A program made the translations under genes and the position numbers. Source: Streptomyces seoulensis (GTDB lineage: Bacteria > Actinomycetota > Actinomycetes > Streptomycetales > Streptomycetaceae). Taken from it: DNA of 64,000 nucleotides. The stretch covers positions 2,820,853-2,884,852 of the forward strand of contig CP054936.1 in the NCBI GenBank assembly GCA_013364255.1, given 5' to 3'. The notes under the pieces were generated by a model. The model did not search any database. It had not been told where the DNA came from and saw nothing but the letters and a program-made list of their open reading frames with translations. Of this stretch, positions 8,850-15,518 are shown piece after piece; the first letter of the stretch is position 1, and every line of letters starts with the position of its first letter.

Positions 8850-10019
8850 TCAGAGCAGGTGCGCCGGGGTGCCCACGGGCAGGGTAAATCGGAACTGCGC
8901 GCCGCCGCCGGGGGCGCGTCCGACGGTGATGGCGCCGCCGTGCGCCTCGACGATGCCCTTGACGATGTAGAGCCCGAGGCCGGTGCCGCCGCGCTTGCTG
9001 CCCCGCCAGAAGCGGGTGAAGACGCGGTTCATGGACTCCTCCGGGATGCCGGGCCCCTCGTCGCTCACGGTGACCGACGTGGCTGCGTGCGCCGCGTCGT
9101 CCCCTTCCCGGGGGGACGCCGCGGGCGTCACGTCTATGGTGACGGTTCCCTCGCCGTGGCGCACCGCGTTTTCGATCAGGTTGCTCAGCACCTGGTCGAT
9201 CTTGTCGGGGTCGGCCCACAGGTCGGGCAGCGGCTGCTCCACCCGGACCAGGAACCGGTCGGCGGGCTGCCCGGCGGCGACGTAGGCCTGGACGTGCCGG
9301 CCGACGGCGGCGCCGATGTCGACGAGCTGGCGGCGCACCTCCAGACGGCCGGAGTCGATGCGGGAGATGTCGAGCAGTTCGGCGATCAGCCGGGTGACGC
9401 GGTCGGCGTCGGCGTCGACGGTCTCCAGCATGAGGCGCTTCTGGTCGTCGGTGAACCTCTCCCACTTGGCCAGCAGCGTGGCGGTGAAGCCCTTGACGGA
9501 GGTGAGCGGCGAGCGCAGCTCGTGCGCCACGGTGGCGATCAGCTCGGCGTGGCTGCGCTCGGTGCGGCGGCGGGCCTCGGTGTCGCGCAGGCAGACGACG
9601 ACCCGGCGGACCGGCCCGGTGGGCCGGGCGCGGACGTACGTCGCCGTGACGAGGACCTCGCGGCCGCCGGGCAGCAGCAGGTTGCGCTCGGGCTGGCCGG
9701 CGCGGATGGCGAGGCCGCCGTAGGGGTCGGTGAGCTGCCACCAGCGCCGCCCCTCCAGGTCCTCCAGCGGCAGCGCCTCCTCCAGCGGGCGGCCGAGGGC
9801 CTGCTCGGCGGGGGTGGCGGTGATGCGGGCGGCGGCGGCGTTGAACCGGACGACCCGGCCGTCGGGGCCGGCGATCACCAGTCCGTCGGGCAGTTCGTCG
9901 GGGTCGACGCCCGGATCGCGCGCGGGGGCGGGGCCGCCGGGCCGGGGCACGGACGGTTGGTGCGCGGCGTGCGTGTCCGGTGCGCCGCCGGTGCCGACAC
10001 TCATCTCCCCGTACCCCAC
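8850..10019 (-). CDS. Orphan PAS-domain sensor histidine kinase (soluble)
   Basis: A 389-residue sensor kinase. A PAS fold covers about 42-145 (LPDGLVIAGPDGRVVRFN). The HisKA H-box is VAHELRSPLTS with the phospho-acceptor His at about 166. The HATPase_c domain shows the N-box NLIENAVRHGEG, G1 DEGPGIP and G2 GGTGLGLYIVKG. No signal peptide or membrane segment is visible, so it should sense a cytoplasmic cue. No response regulator is adjacent, so the partner is elsewhere. The GTG at 10019 and the ATG at 10004 (MSVGTGG, behind GGGGAG) are both possible starts. It lies between pheS and the rRNA methyltransferase gene, all on the minus strand. Confidence 0.9.
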   Translation of the reverse strand: MGYGEMSVGTGGAPDTHAAHQPSVPRPGGPAPARDPGVDPDELPDGLVIAGPDGRVVRFNAAAARITATPAEQALGRPLEEALPLEDLEGRRWWQLTDPYGGLAIRAGQPERNLLLPGGREVLVTATYVRARPTGPVRRVVVCLRDTEARRRTERSHAELIATVAHELRSPLTSVKGFTATLLAKWERFTDDQKRLMLETVDADADRVTRLIAELLDISRIDSGRLEVRRQLVDIGAAVGRHVQAYVAAGQPADRFLVRVEQPLPDLWADPDKIDQVLSNLIENAVRHGEGTVTIDVTPAASPREGDDAAHAATSVTVSDEGPGIPEESMNRVFTRFWRGSKRGGTGLGLYIVKGIVEAHGGAITVGRAPGGGAQFRFTLPVGTPAHLL

Positions 10020-10059
10020 CTCTCAGCCGGTGCAGCAGGCCCCCGAGCTGGTCACCCTA

Positions 10060-10920
10060 CTAGCTGTGGGCGACGGAGCGGCATCCTCCGATGGCGCGCT
10101 GGGCACGGGCCGAAGCGTAGAGACATACGGCGGCGGCGGTGGCCAGGTTCAGGCTCTCGGCCTTTCCGTGGATCGGGACGCGTACGACGGCGTCGGCGAG
10201 CGCGCGGGTCTCCTCCGGCAGGCCCCAGGCCTCGTTGCCGAACACCCAGGCGGTGGGGCCGCCCATGGTGCCCTTGTCCAGCTCGTCGTCGAGGTCGTCC
10301 GCGCCGGCGCCGTCAGCGGCCAGGATGCGCGCCCCGGCCTCCTTCAGTGCGGCGACGGCCCGCTCCACCGGGACGCCGACGGCCACGGGCAGGTGGAACA
10401 GCGAGCCGACCGAGGCGCGTACGGCCTTGGGGTTGTACAGGTCCACGGAGGCGTCGGTGAGGACGACCGCGTCGGCGCCGGCGGCGTCGGCGCAGCGCAG
10501 CACGGTGCCGGCGTTGCCGGGGTCGCGCACGTGGGCGAGGACGGCGACCAGGCGGGGGCGGGCGCCGAGGATGTCTTCGAACGGCGTGTCGAGGAACCGG
10601 CAGACGCCGACCAGGCCCTGCGGGGTGACGGTGGTGGAGATGTCGGCGATGACCTCGTCGGCGGCGAGGTGGACGCGGGCGCCGGCGGCGCGGGTCTCGC
10701 CGATGATGTCGGCGTAGCGCTCGGCCGCCTCGACGGTGGCGAACAGCTCGACCAGCGTGGCCTGCCCGCCGTGCCGGTGCGCGGCCGCCTCCCGCACGGC
10801 CTGCGGCCCCTCCGCGAGGAAGAGCCGGTCCTTCCCCCGGAAGTTCCGCTTGGCCAGCCGCCGCGCGGCGCTCACACGCGGGGACCGGGATGAGATCAAC
10901 TCGGGAGTACCGGAGGACAT
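10060..10920 (-). CDS. TrmH/SpoU-family RNA 2'-O-methyltransferase
   Basis: A 286-residue SPOUT methyltransferase, likely methylating a 2'-O-ribose in rRNA (23S rRNA in related TsnR/RlmB proteins). An N-terminal substrate-binding region (RRLAKRNFRGKDRLFLAEGPQAV) precedes the SPOUT knot. The knot motifs are HVRDPGNAGTVLRCADAAG (motif 1, about 145-165), AWVFGNEAWGLPEE (motif 2) and VRVPIHGKAESLNLATAAAVCLY (motif 3), which hold S-adenosylmethionine. The start is the ATG at 10920, preceded by AAGGTAAGAGG; the frame extends further upstream only through the intergenic repeats. It lies downstream of rplT on the same strand but is separated by a terminator and repeats. Confidence 0.92.
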   Translation of the reverse strand: MSSGTPELISSRSPRVSAARRLAKRNFRGKDRLFLAEGPQAVREAAAHRHGGQATLVELFATVEAAERYADIIGETRAAGARVHLAADEVIADISTTVTPQGLVGVCRFLDTPFEDILGARPRLVAVLAHVRDPGNAGTVLRCADAAGADAVVLTDASVDLYNPKAVRASVGSLFHLPVAVGVPVERAVAALKEAGARILAADGAGADDLDDELDKGTMGGPTAWVFGNEAWGLPEETRALADAVVRVPIHGKAESLNLATAAAVCLYASARAQRAIGGCRSVAHS

Positions 10921-10965
10921 CCTCTTACCTTCGACAACAGCACGGAGAAGGGACGCGCCCCCGAA

Positions 10966-11082
10966 GGGGCGCGGGGAACTGCGCGCCCAGCCACAACAAT
11001 CCCGAAGCCGACCGCCAACCGCAGCCACCCCCAAGGGGCGCGGGGAACTGCGCGCCCAGCCACGACGAACCCGCAGCCGACC
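10966..11082. repeat. Two tandem copies of a Streptomyces intergenic repeat
   Basis: Two near-identical units begin GGGGCGCGGGGAACTGCGCG at 10966 and at 11035, a 69-nt period. Each continues CCCAGCCACRACRAWCCCG and a GCCGACC tail (about 48 nt per copy). This unit is familiar from intergenic regions across Streptomyces. Here it fills the gap between the rplT terminator and the start of the methyltransferase gene. Confidence 0.7.
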
Positions 11083-11108
11083 AAAAATCCCGCAGCCACC
11101 CCAACAAC

Positions 11109-11140
11109 AGGACCCGCAGGCCGTGAGGCGTGCGGGTCCT
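11109..11140 (-). terminator. Terminator of the infC-rpmI-rplT operon
   Basis: A perfect 10-bp inverted repeat (11109-11118 with 11131-11140; AGGACCCGCA/TGCGGGTCCT) with a 12-nt loop, 29 nt after the rplT stop codon. Confidence 0.75.
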
Positions 11141-11169
11141 ACAGTCACCGGCTCAAAGCCAGCGCAGCG

Positions 11170-11553
11170 TCACGCGGCCTTCGGCGCGTTGACGTCGCTC
11201 GGCAGAGCCTTCTGCGCGACCTCGACGAGCGCGGCGAACGCGTTCGCGTCGTTGACGGCCAGCTCGGCCAGGATCTTGCGGTCGACCTCGACGTTCGCGG
11301 CCTTCAGACCCTGGATGAAGCGGTTGTAGGTGATGCCGTTCGCGCGGGCAGCGGCGTTGATGCGCTGGATCCACAGCTGGCGGAAGTCACCCTTGCGCTT
11401 CTTGCGGTCGTTGTAGTTGTAGACCAGCGAGTGGGTGACCTGCTCCTTGGCCTTGCGGTACAGACGCGAGCGCTGACCGCGGTAGCCGGAGGCCTGCTCG
11501 AGGATCGCCCGGCGCTTCTTGTGGGCGTTGACTGCCCGCTTGACGCGTGCCAC
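11170..11553 (-). CDS. rplT: 50S ribosomal protein L20
   Basis: A 127-residue ribosomal protein L20, a 23S rRNA-binding protein needed early in 50S assembly. It opens with the basic N-terminal arm [17 protein letters not shown] and continues [17 protein letters not shown] and [18 protein letters not shown], all family hallmarks. The start is the GTG at 11553, preceded by AAGGAG at good spacing; a longer reading to 11592 is not conserved. In other bacteria L20 represses its own operon by binding the leader mRNA; a candidate leader attenuator is present upstream of infC here. Confidence 0.98.
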   Translation of the reverse strand: MARVKRAVNAHKKRRAILEQASGYRGQRSRLYRKAKEQVTHSLVYNYNDRKKRKGDFRQLWIQRINAAARANGITYNRFIQGLKAANVEVDRKILAELAVNDANAFAALVEVAQKALPSDVNAPKAA

Positions 11554-11664
11554 TTGATTAACTCCTTGTAGCGGGGCCGTGGTGGTGCTCACACGGCCCG
11601 GAAACGATTGGGTCCCGGTCCAGACGTGGGGCGCGCCGGATCAGCCGATCGGGCGCCCGCGGCG

Positions 11665-11859
11665 TCACTTGCCGAGAAGCTTCTTGATCTTCGCGGCGTC
11701 GCCCGGGGCCATCTCGGCGTTGCCGGTGAGGCGACGCGTCACGCGGGACGACTTGTGCTCGAGCAGGTGGCGCTTGCCGGCGCGCTCACGGAGCACCTTG
11801 CCGGAGCCGGTGACCTTGAAGCGCTTGCTGGCACCGCTGTGCGACTTGTTCTTCGGCAT
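11665..11859 (-). CDS. rpmI: 50S ribosomal protein L35
   Basis: A 64-residue L35, standard size. The sequence [20 protein letters not shown] and KHRL-like region ([18 protein letters not shown]) match the family. It is the middle gene of infC-rpmI-rplT, separated by about 110 nt on each side. Confidence 0.98.
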   Translation of the reverse strand: MPKNKSHSGASKRFKVTGSGKVLRERAGKRHLLEHKSSRVTRRLTGNAEMAPGDAAKIKKLLGK

Positions 11860-11970
11860 AGCGCCGTTCTCTCCTCGTCGGTGGCGCTCCGGTGCCCGGT
11901 CGCGAGAACCGGGCACACGGTGGAGCGTCGCTCTTGTTTCGGTTACATCCTGGGACACGGGTCCCGGGGG

Positions 11971-12645
11971 TCACGCCTCGGCGTGCTCCTCAGCGGGCTC
12001 CTCGGCGAATGCCTCGGCGTGCTCCTCGTCGGGCGCGTCGATGTCCGCGGCGTTCTGCGAGCGGCCCGGGTTGGCCTTCGCGTCGGCCTTGCGGGCCTCC
12101 TGCGCCTGGCGGGCCTCGGCCATCGCCTCGGTCTTCTTCTTGTGCGGACCGAGAACCATGATCATGTTGCGGCCGTCCTGCTTCGGGTTCGACTCGACGA
12201 AACCGAGGTCCTGGACGTCCTCCGCGAGGCGCTGCAGCAGCCGGTAACCCAGCTCCGGCCGGGACTGCTCGCGACCACGGAACATGATCGTGATCTTGAC
12301 CTTGTCGCCCTGCTTGAGGAACCGGACGACGTGACCCTTCTTGGTGTCATAGTCGTGCGGGTCGATCTTCGGCCGGAGCTTCATCTCCTTGATGACCGTG
12401 TGCGCCTGGTTCTTGCGCGCCTCACGGGCCTTCATGGCCGACTCGTACTTGAACTTCCCGTAGTCCATGAGCTTGCACACGGGCGGACGGGCGTTCGCCG
12501 CGACCTCGACCAGGTCCAGGTCGTACTCCTGCGCAAGCTCCAGTGCCTTGGCCAGCGGGACGATGCCCACCTGCTCGCCACTGGGACCGACAAGTCGCAC
12601 CTCGGGAACGCGAATCCGGTCGTTGATGCGGGGCTCGGCGCTGAT
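11971..12645 (-). CDS. infC: Translation initiation factor IF-3 (ATC start)
   Basis: IF-3 binds the 30S subunit, prevents premature 50S joining and proofreads the start codon. The N domain ([40 protein letters not shown]) and C domain ([39 protein letters not shown]) are complete. A 45-residue acidic Glu/Ala tail follows ([23 protein letters not shown]), typical of actinobacteria. I place the start at ATC, 12645-12643, because GAGGAGG ends 4-5 nt before it and conservation starts there. The only canonical start upstream, GTG at 12669, would place this ribosome site inside the gene and add unrelated WCYRGGS. A non-AUG start allows the factor to repress its own translation. First gene of the operon. 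Confidence 0.96.
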   Translation of the reverse strand: MSAEPRINDRIRVPEVRLVGPSGEQVGIVPLAKALELAQEYDLDLVEVAANARPPVCKLMDYGKFKYESAMKAREARKNQAHTVIKEMKLRPKIDPHDYDTKKGHVVRFLKQGDKVKITIMFRGREQSRPELGYRLLQRLAEDVQDLGFVESNPKQDGRNMIMVLGPHKKKTEAMAEARQAQEARKADAKANPGRSQNAADIDAPDEEHAEAFAEEPAEEHAEA

Positions 12646-12731
12646 GGATCCTCCTCGGTAGCACCACACGGCGGTCTGGCGGACGGCCGCGTACGTCTGT
12701 GTTCGACTAGACCTAACCGCGCCGAAGCATG

Positions 12732-12761
12732 AAAAATGCCCCGGACGATCACAGGCGGGGC
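12732..12761 (-). terminator. Candidate transcription attenuator in the infC leader
   Basis: On the minus strand a GCCCCG/CGGGGC stem (12756-12761 with 12738-12743, 12-nt loop) is followed immediately by A and five T residues (12736-12732), then C. A T-run is rare in this genome and this is the classic intrinsic-terminator form. It lies about 87 nt before infC. The GAGC of an upstream hairpin overlaps the 5' arm and could form a competing structure. Confidence 0.55.
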
Positions 12762-13026
12762 TCCTCGAACTACCGGAGCGACCGCCGTGAAGTCACGGGG
12801 CGCGCTGTTCGGACGGACCGCCGTCGCCGGGACGGGACCGTCTGACCGGTGACCCGCCGCCCGAGGGGCGGTCAGGTGGGAGTTCGAAAGCCTCCACTTG
12901 TGGGCCGGAACGTTAGCGGTGAGGCATACGTGTCCGACCGGTCGTTACACAAGGTTAGCAGGATCGGACGGGGACGGCCAATCGGGTCCGGCCGGGCCGC
13001 GGTGCGGCGCGGGTCCGCGCTGCGCC

Positions 13027-13032
13027 TATCGT
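13027..13032 (+). promoter_or_regulatory. -10 box of a probable leaderless gene
   Basis: TATCGT ends 7 nt before the ATG at 13040. A transcript would therefore begin at the start codon itself. There is no ribosome-binding sequence, which fits leaderless translation. Confidence 0.4.
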
Positions 13033-13039
13033 GTGGGGC

Positions 13040-13447
13040 ATGAGTGAGACCCCCGCCGAGCAGCCCTTCGAGCACTCCCCGGAGAGCCCCGAGAGCCACG
13101 AGAACTCCGGCGTCGCCGACTTCGACGCCATGACCCGCGACATCGCGGAGGTCCCCGCGGTCGAGGTGATCGTCACGGTCGCCGTCAACCTGATGAGCGC
13201 CGCCGCCGTGAAGCTCGGTCTGACCGAGGAGGGCGACTCGTACAAGGACCTCGACGAGGCCCGCAAGCTGGTGTCCGCGCTCGCCGGTCTGCTGGACGCG
13301 AGCGCGACCGAGATCAGCTCCTTCCACGCTGCGCCGCTGCGCGACGGTCTGAAGTCGCTGCAGCTGGCGTTCCGCGAGGCGTCGGTCGTCCCGGACGAGC
13401 CGGGCCAGGGTCCGGGCGAGAAGTACACCGGCCCGGTCTACGGCTGA
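13040..13447 (+). CDS. DUF1844 protein
   Basis: A 135-residue protein of the DUF1844 family, a small conserved actinobacterial protein found next to infC. The conserved core is FDAMTRDIAEVPAVEVIVTV, then LMSAAAVKLGLTEEGD and DLDEARKLVSALAGLLDA. The N-terminal 25 residues (SETPAEQPFEHSPESPES) are acidic and disordered; no signal peptide or membrane segment is present. Function is unknown. I choose the ATG at 13040 over the GTG at 13031, because a good -10 lies 7 nt from the ATG. It is divergent from infC and convergent with the SseB gene. Confidence 0.85.
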   Translation: MSETPAEQPFEHSPESPESHENSGVADFDAMTRDIAEVPAVEVIVTVAVNLMSAAAVKLGLTEEGDSYKDLDEARKLVSALAGLLDASATEISSFHAAPLRDGLKSLQLAFREASVVPDEPGQGPGEKYTGPVYG

Positions 13448-13449
13448 CC

Positions 13450-13476
13450 CGCTCCCCCGCCGCGTACGCGGGAGCG
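13450..13476. terminator. Weak hairpin between convergent genes
   Basis: CGCTCCC (13450-13456) pairs with GGGAGCG (13470-13476) across a 13-nt loop, between the DUF1844 stop (13447) and the SseB stop (13502). Confidence 0.4.
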
Positions 13477-13501
13477 CTCGCGCGCGCGTACGCACGGACG
13501 T

Positions 13502-14239
13502 CTAGGCGCGTACGTACAAGGGCTCGCCCGGCGGCGTCGCCCCGGCCGGCAGCAGTGCCAGGTCGAGGCCGCGCACCAGGCGGGCCCTCAGCGTCTCGCT
13601 GGCCGCCAGCCGGCCGGCGACGGCGCGGGCGGTGTCGGCCGGGTCAGCGGCGGCGGCCGGGTCGAGGACCAGGGCGAGGGTGCCGTCGGCCCGTCCGGGG
13701 CCGAGGTGGGCGCGCAGCACGGCGGGCTCGGCGGCCACCGCGTCCCGTACGGCCGTGACGACCGCCGGGTCGGCGAGCGGGTCGGCCGTCGCCCGGCCCT
13801 CGGCGAGCGCGCGCAGCGCCGCCCCGGTCAGTTCGAACGGCACCGGCCCGGCCAGGTCCAGCACCACCGTGTCCGCCCTCTCGTGCGCCGCGGCCTGGAG
13901 CGCCTGGTGCAGGGGTACGGCGACGGGGCGGGCGGCCGGGTCCCAGCGGGCCAGCGAGTCGGTGGAGGTGAAGGCCGGCAGCGCGGTGCGCCGGCCGGCC
14001 TTCAGCGTCGGCACGGCCATGTCGCTGGTCTTCTCGCGGCGCAGCCCCCTCTCGTCCTCCTCCACCTCGCCGAGCACGGCGACGACGGGCACGAGCAGAC
14101 GGGCGCCCTGAAGGGCCTGGAGCACCGAGTCCACGGCGGTGCGGTCCTCGGCCCAGGCGGCGAGGGCGGTGCTCAGCCGGGGGTCGGCGGAGCCGTCGTC
14201 GTCGGAGTAGCCGGGGTCGGGGATGTTCTTGTTCGCCAC
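13502..14239 (-). CDS. SseB-family protein
   Basis: A 245-residue SseB-like protein. The SseB N-terminal domain is recognisable: a helix, LVPVVAVLGEV, then EKTSDMAVPTLKAGRRTALPAFTSTDSLARWDPAARPVAVPLHQAL, followed by an ADTVVLDLAGPVPFELTGAALRALAEG segment. The C-terminal third (AVRDAVAAEPAVLRAHLGPGRADGTLALVLDP) matches the family's second domain. The molecular role is unclear; E. coli SseB is reported to enhance serine sensitivity. Start GTG at 14239. It follows the mycosin gene by 34 nt on the same strand and may share its transcript. Confidence 0.85.
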   Translation of the reverse strand: MANKNIPDPGYSDDDGSADPRLSTALAAWAEDRTAVDSVLQALQGARLLVPVVAVLGEVEEDERGLRREKTSDMAVPTLKAGRRTALPAFTSTDSLARWDPAARPVAVPLHQALQAAAHERADTVVLDLAGPVPFELTGAALRALAEGRATADPLADPAVVTAVRDAVAAEPAVLRAHLGPGRADGTLALVLDPAAAADPADTARAVAGRLAASETLRARLVRGLDLALLPAGATPPGEPLYVRA

Positions 14240-14273
14240 GTCCCCGAGCCTATCCGGGCGGCTGCCGGCTCCC

Positions 14274-15518
14274 TCAGGGTCCCTCGGCCCTTCTCCGGTC
14301 CCCGCGGCCGCGCCGCCACAGCACCGCGGCGGCGGCCAGCAGCACTCCCCCGGCGCCGCCGGCCAGCGGCCCGGCCCAGTCCCCGGCGGCGTCGTCGCTC
14401 CCGGCGGTGTCGGGGCCGGGGCCGAAGTACCGGCCGCCGTAGGCCGTCGTCCGCAGGCCCTCCGGGCGGAGGCGGGCGGCCGCGCCGAGGGCGGCGAGGG
14501 GGTCGATCATGCCGTAGCCCCGGGAGTCGTCCCGGCCGCCCACGGGGGCGTCGCGGGCGGTGTCCTCCAGGAGTCTCTTGATCTGCGCGGGCGTGAGACC
14601 CGGGTGGGCGGCCCTGATCAGGGCGACGGCGCCGGAGACGAAGGCGGAGGCGGCGCTGGTGCCCCAGCCCTCGTAGTACTTGTGGTCGGGGTCGGCGATG
14701 ACGATGTCCACGCCGGGCGCGCTGACCGCCGCGTACCAGCGGCGGGTGGAGAAGGCGGCCCGGGTGCCGTAGCGGTCGACGGCGGTCGCGGCGATCACGC
14801 CCGGGTAGGCGGCGGGGTAGGAGACGTGGTCGCCCTTGTCGCCGCCGTTGCCGGCCGAGGCGACGACGACGGTGCCCTTCTTCAGCGCGTACTGCACGGC
14901 CTCGTCCTCGGCGGGTTCGGGGTGCGCGGAGTCGGAGTCGTCGCCCAGGGAGAGGTTGATGACGTCGGCGCCGTGGTCGGCGGCCCAGCGGATGCCTTCG
15001 GCGAGGGCGCCGCCGCGGGTGGTGCGGGCACGGGCGCGGGCGGAGTCGCCGTCCTCCAGGATCACCCGGACGGGGAGGATCTTCGCCTCCGGGGCGACGC
15101 CCATGACGCCGTCGGCGTCGCCGGCGCCGTGGCCGTGCCCGGCGATGATGCCGGCCATGGCGGTGCCGTGCCGGGCCCAGTCTCGGTCGCCGGGCCGCGC
15201 GCCGAAGCCGATGAGGTCCTTGGTGGGCAGGACGTTGCCGGCGAGGTCGGGGTGGTCGGCCTCGACGCCGGTGTCCAGGACGGCGACGGTGACGCCCTTG
15301 CCCTTGGTGGTCCGCCAGAGCTGCTGGGTGTGCAGGGCGTCCAGGGCCCACTGCTTGGCGCGGATGCCGTCGGCGTGCGCGACGCCGGCCGGGACGAGGG
15401 CGAGGGAGGCGGTGAGGAGGACGCTCAGGGCGGCGCGGCGGCGGGTGCGGGCGGCGGTTCGCGTGCGGGCGGCTGGGGCGGCCGAGGGGTGAGCTGCTGG
15501 GGTGGGGGCGGCTGTCAC
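14274..15518 (-). CDS. Mycosin-like S8 serine protease, membrane anchored
   Basis: A 414-residue subtilisin-type protease of the type VII secretion-associated mycosin group. It has a signal peptide (about 28-49, ALSVLLTASLALVPAGVAHA). The catalytic triad is intact: Asp82 (VLDTGVEADHPDLAG), His117 (RHGTAMAGIIAG) and Ser288 (GTSAASAFVSG), with the oxyanion Asn near SAGNGG. A C-terminal transmembrane helix (GPLAGGAGGVLLAAAAVLW) ends in a basic tail, so the protease domain should face outside. Its GTG overlaps the upstream stop as GTGA, so it is translationally coupled to the proline-rich membrane protein at 15515. No EsxA/B, EccC or other type VII gene is nearby. Confidence 0.92.
   Translation of the reverse strand: MTAAPTPAAHPSAAPAARTRTAARTRRRAALSVLLTASLALVPAGVAHADGIRAKQWALDALHTQQLWRTTKGKGVTVAVLDTGVEADHPDLAGNVLPTKDLIGFGARPGDRDWARHGTAMAGIIAGHGHGAGDADGVMGVAPEAKILPVRVILEDGDSARARARTTRGGALAEGIRWAADHGADVINLSLGDDSDSAHPEPAEDEAVQYALKKGTVVVASAGNGGDKGDHVSYPAAYPGVIAATAVDRYGTRAAFSTRRWYAAVSAPGVDIVIADPDHKYYEGWGTSAASAFVSGAVALIRAAHPGLTPAQIKRLLEDTARDAPVGGRDDSRGYGMIDPLAALGAAARLRPEGLRTTAYGGRYFGPGPDTAGSDDAAGDWAGPLAGGAGGVLLAAAAVLWRRGRGDRRRAEGP

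Larger units (their letters stand above)
12646..13039. other. infC leader and divergent promoter region
   Basis: A 394-bp gap. The half near infC is the mRNA leader, with the attenuator at 12732-12761 and, just upstream, a GCTCC/GGAGC hairpin. The middle (12905-12960) is the only AT-richer part and probably carries the infC promoter: minus strand TTGTGT, 18 nt, TATGCC is possible but weak. The far end carries the -10 box for the DUF1844 gene. No gene is visible. Confidence 0.55.

Noticed and set aside
12646..12669. GTG at 12669 as the infC start
   Set aside because: It would include the ribosome site GAGGAGG in the coding region and add WCYRGGS, which is absent from IF-3 proteins.
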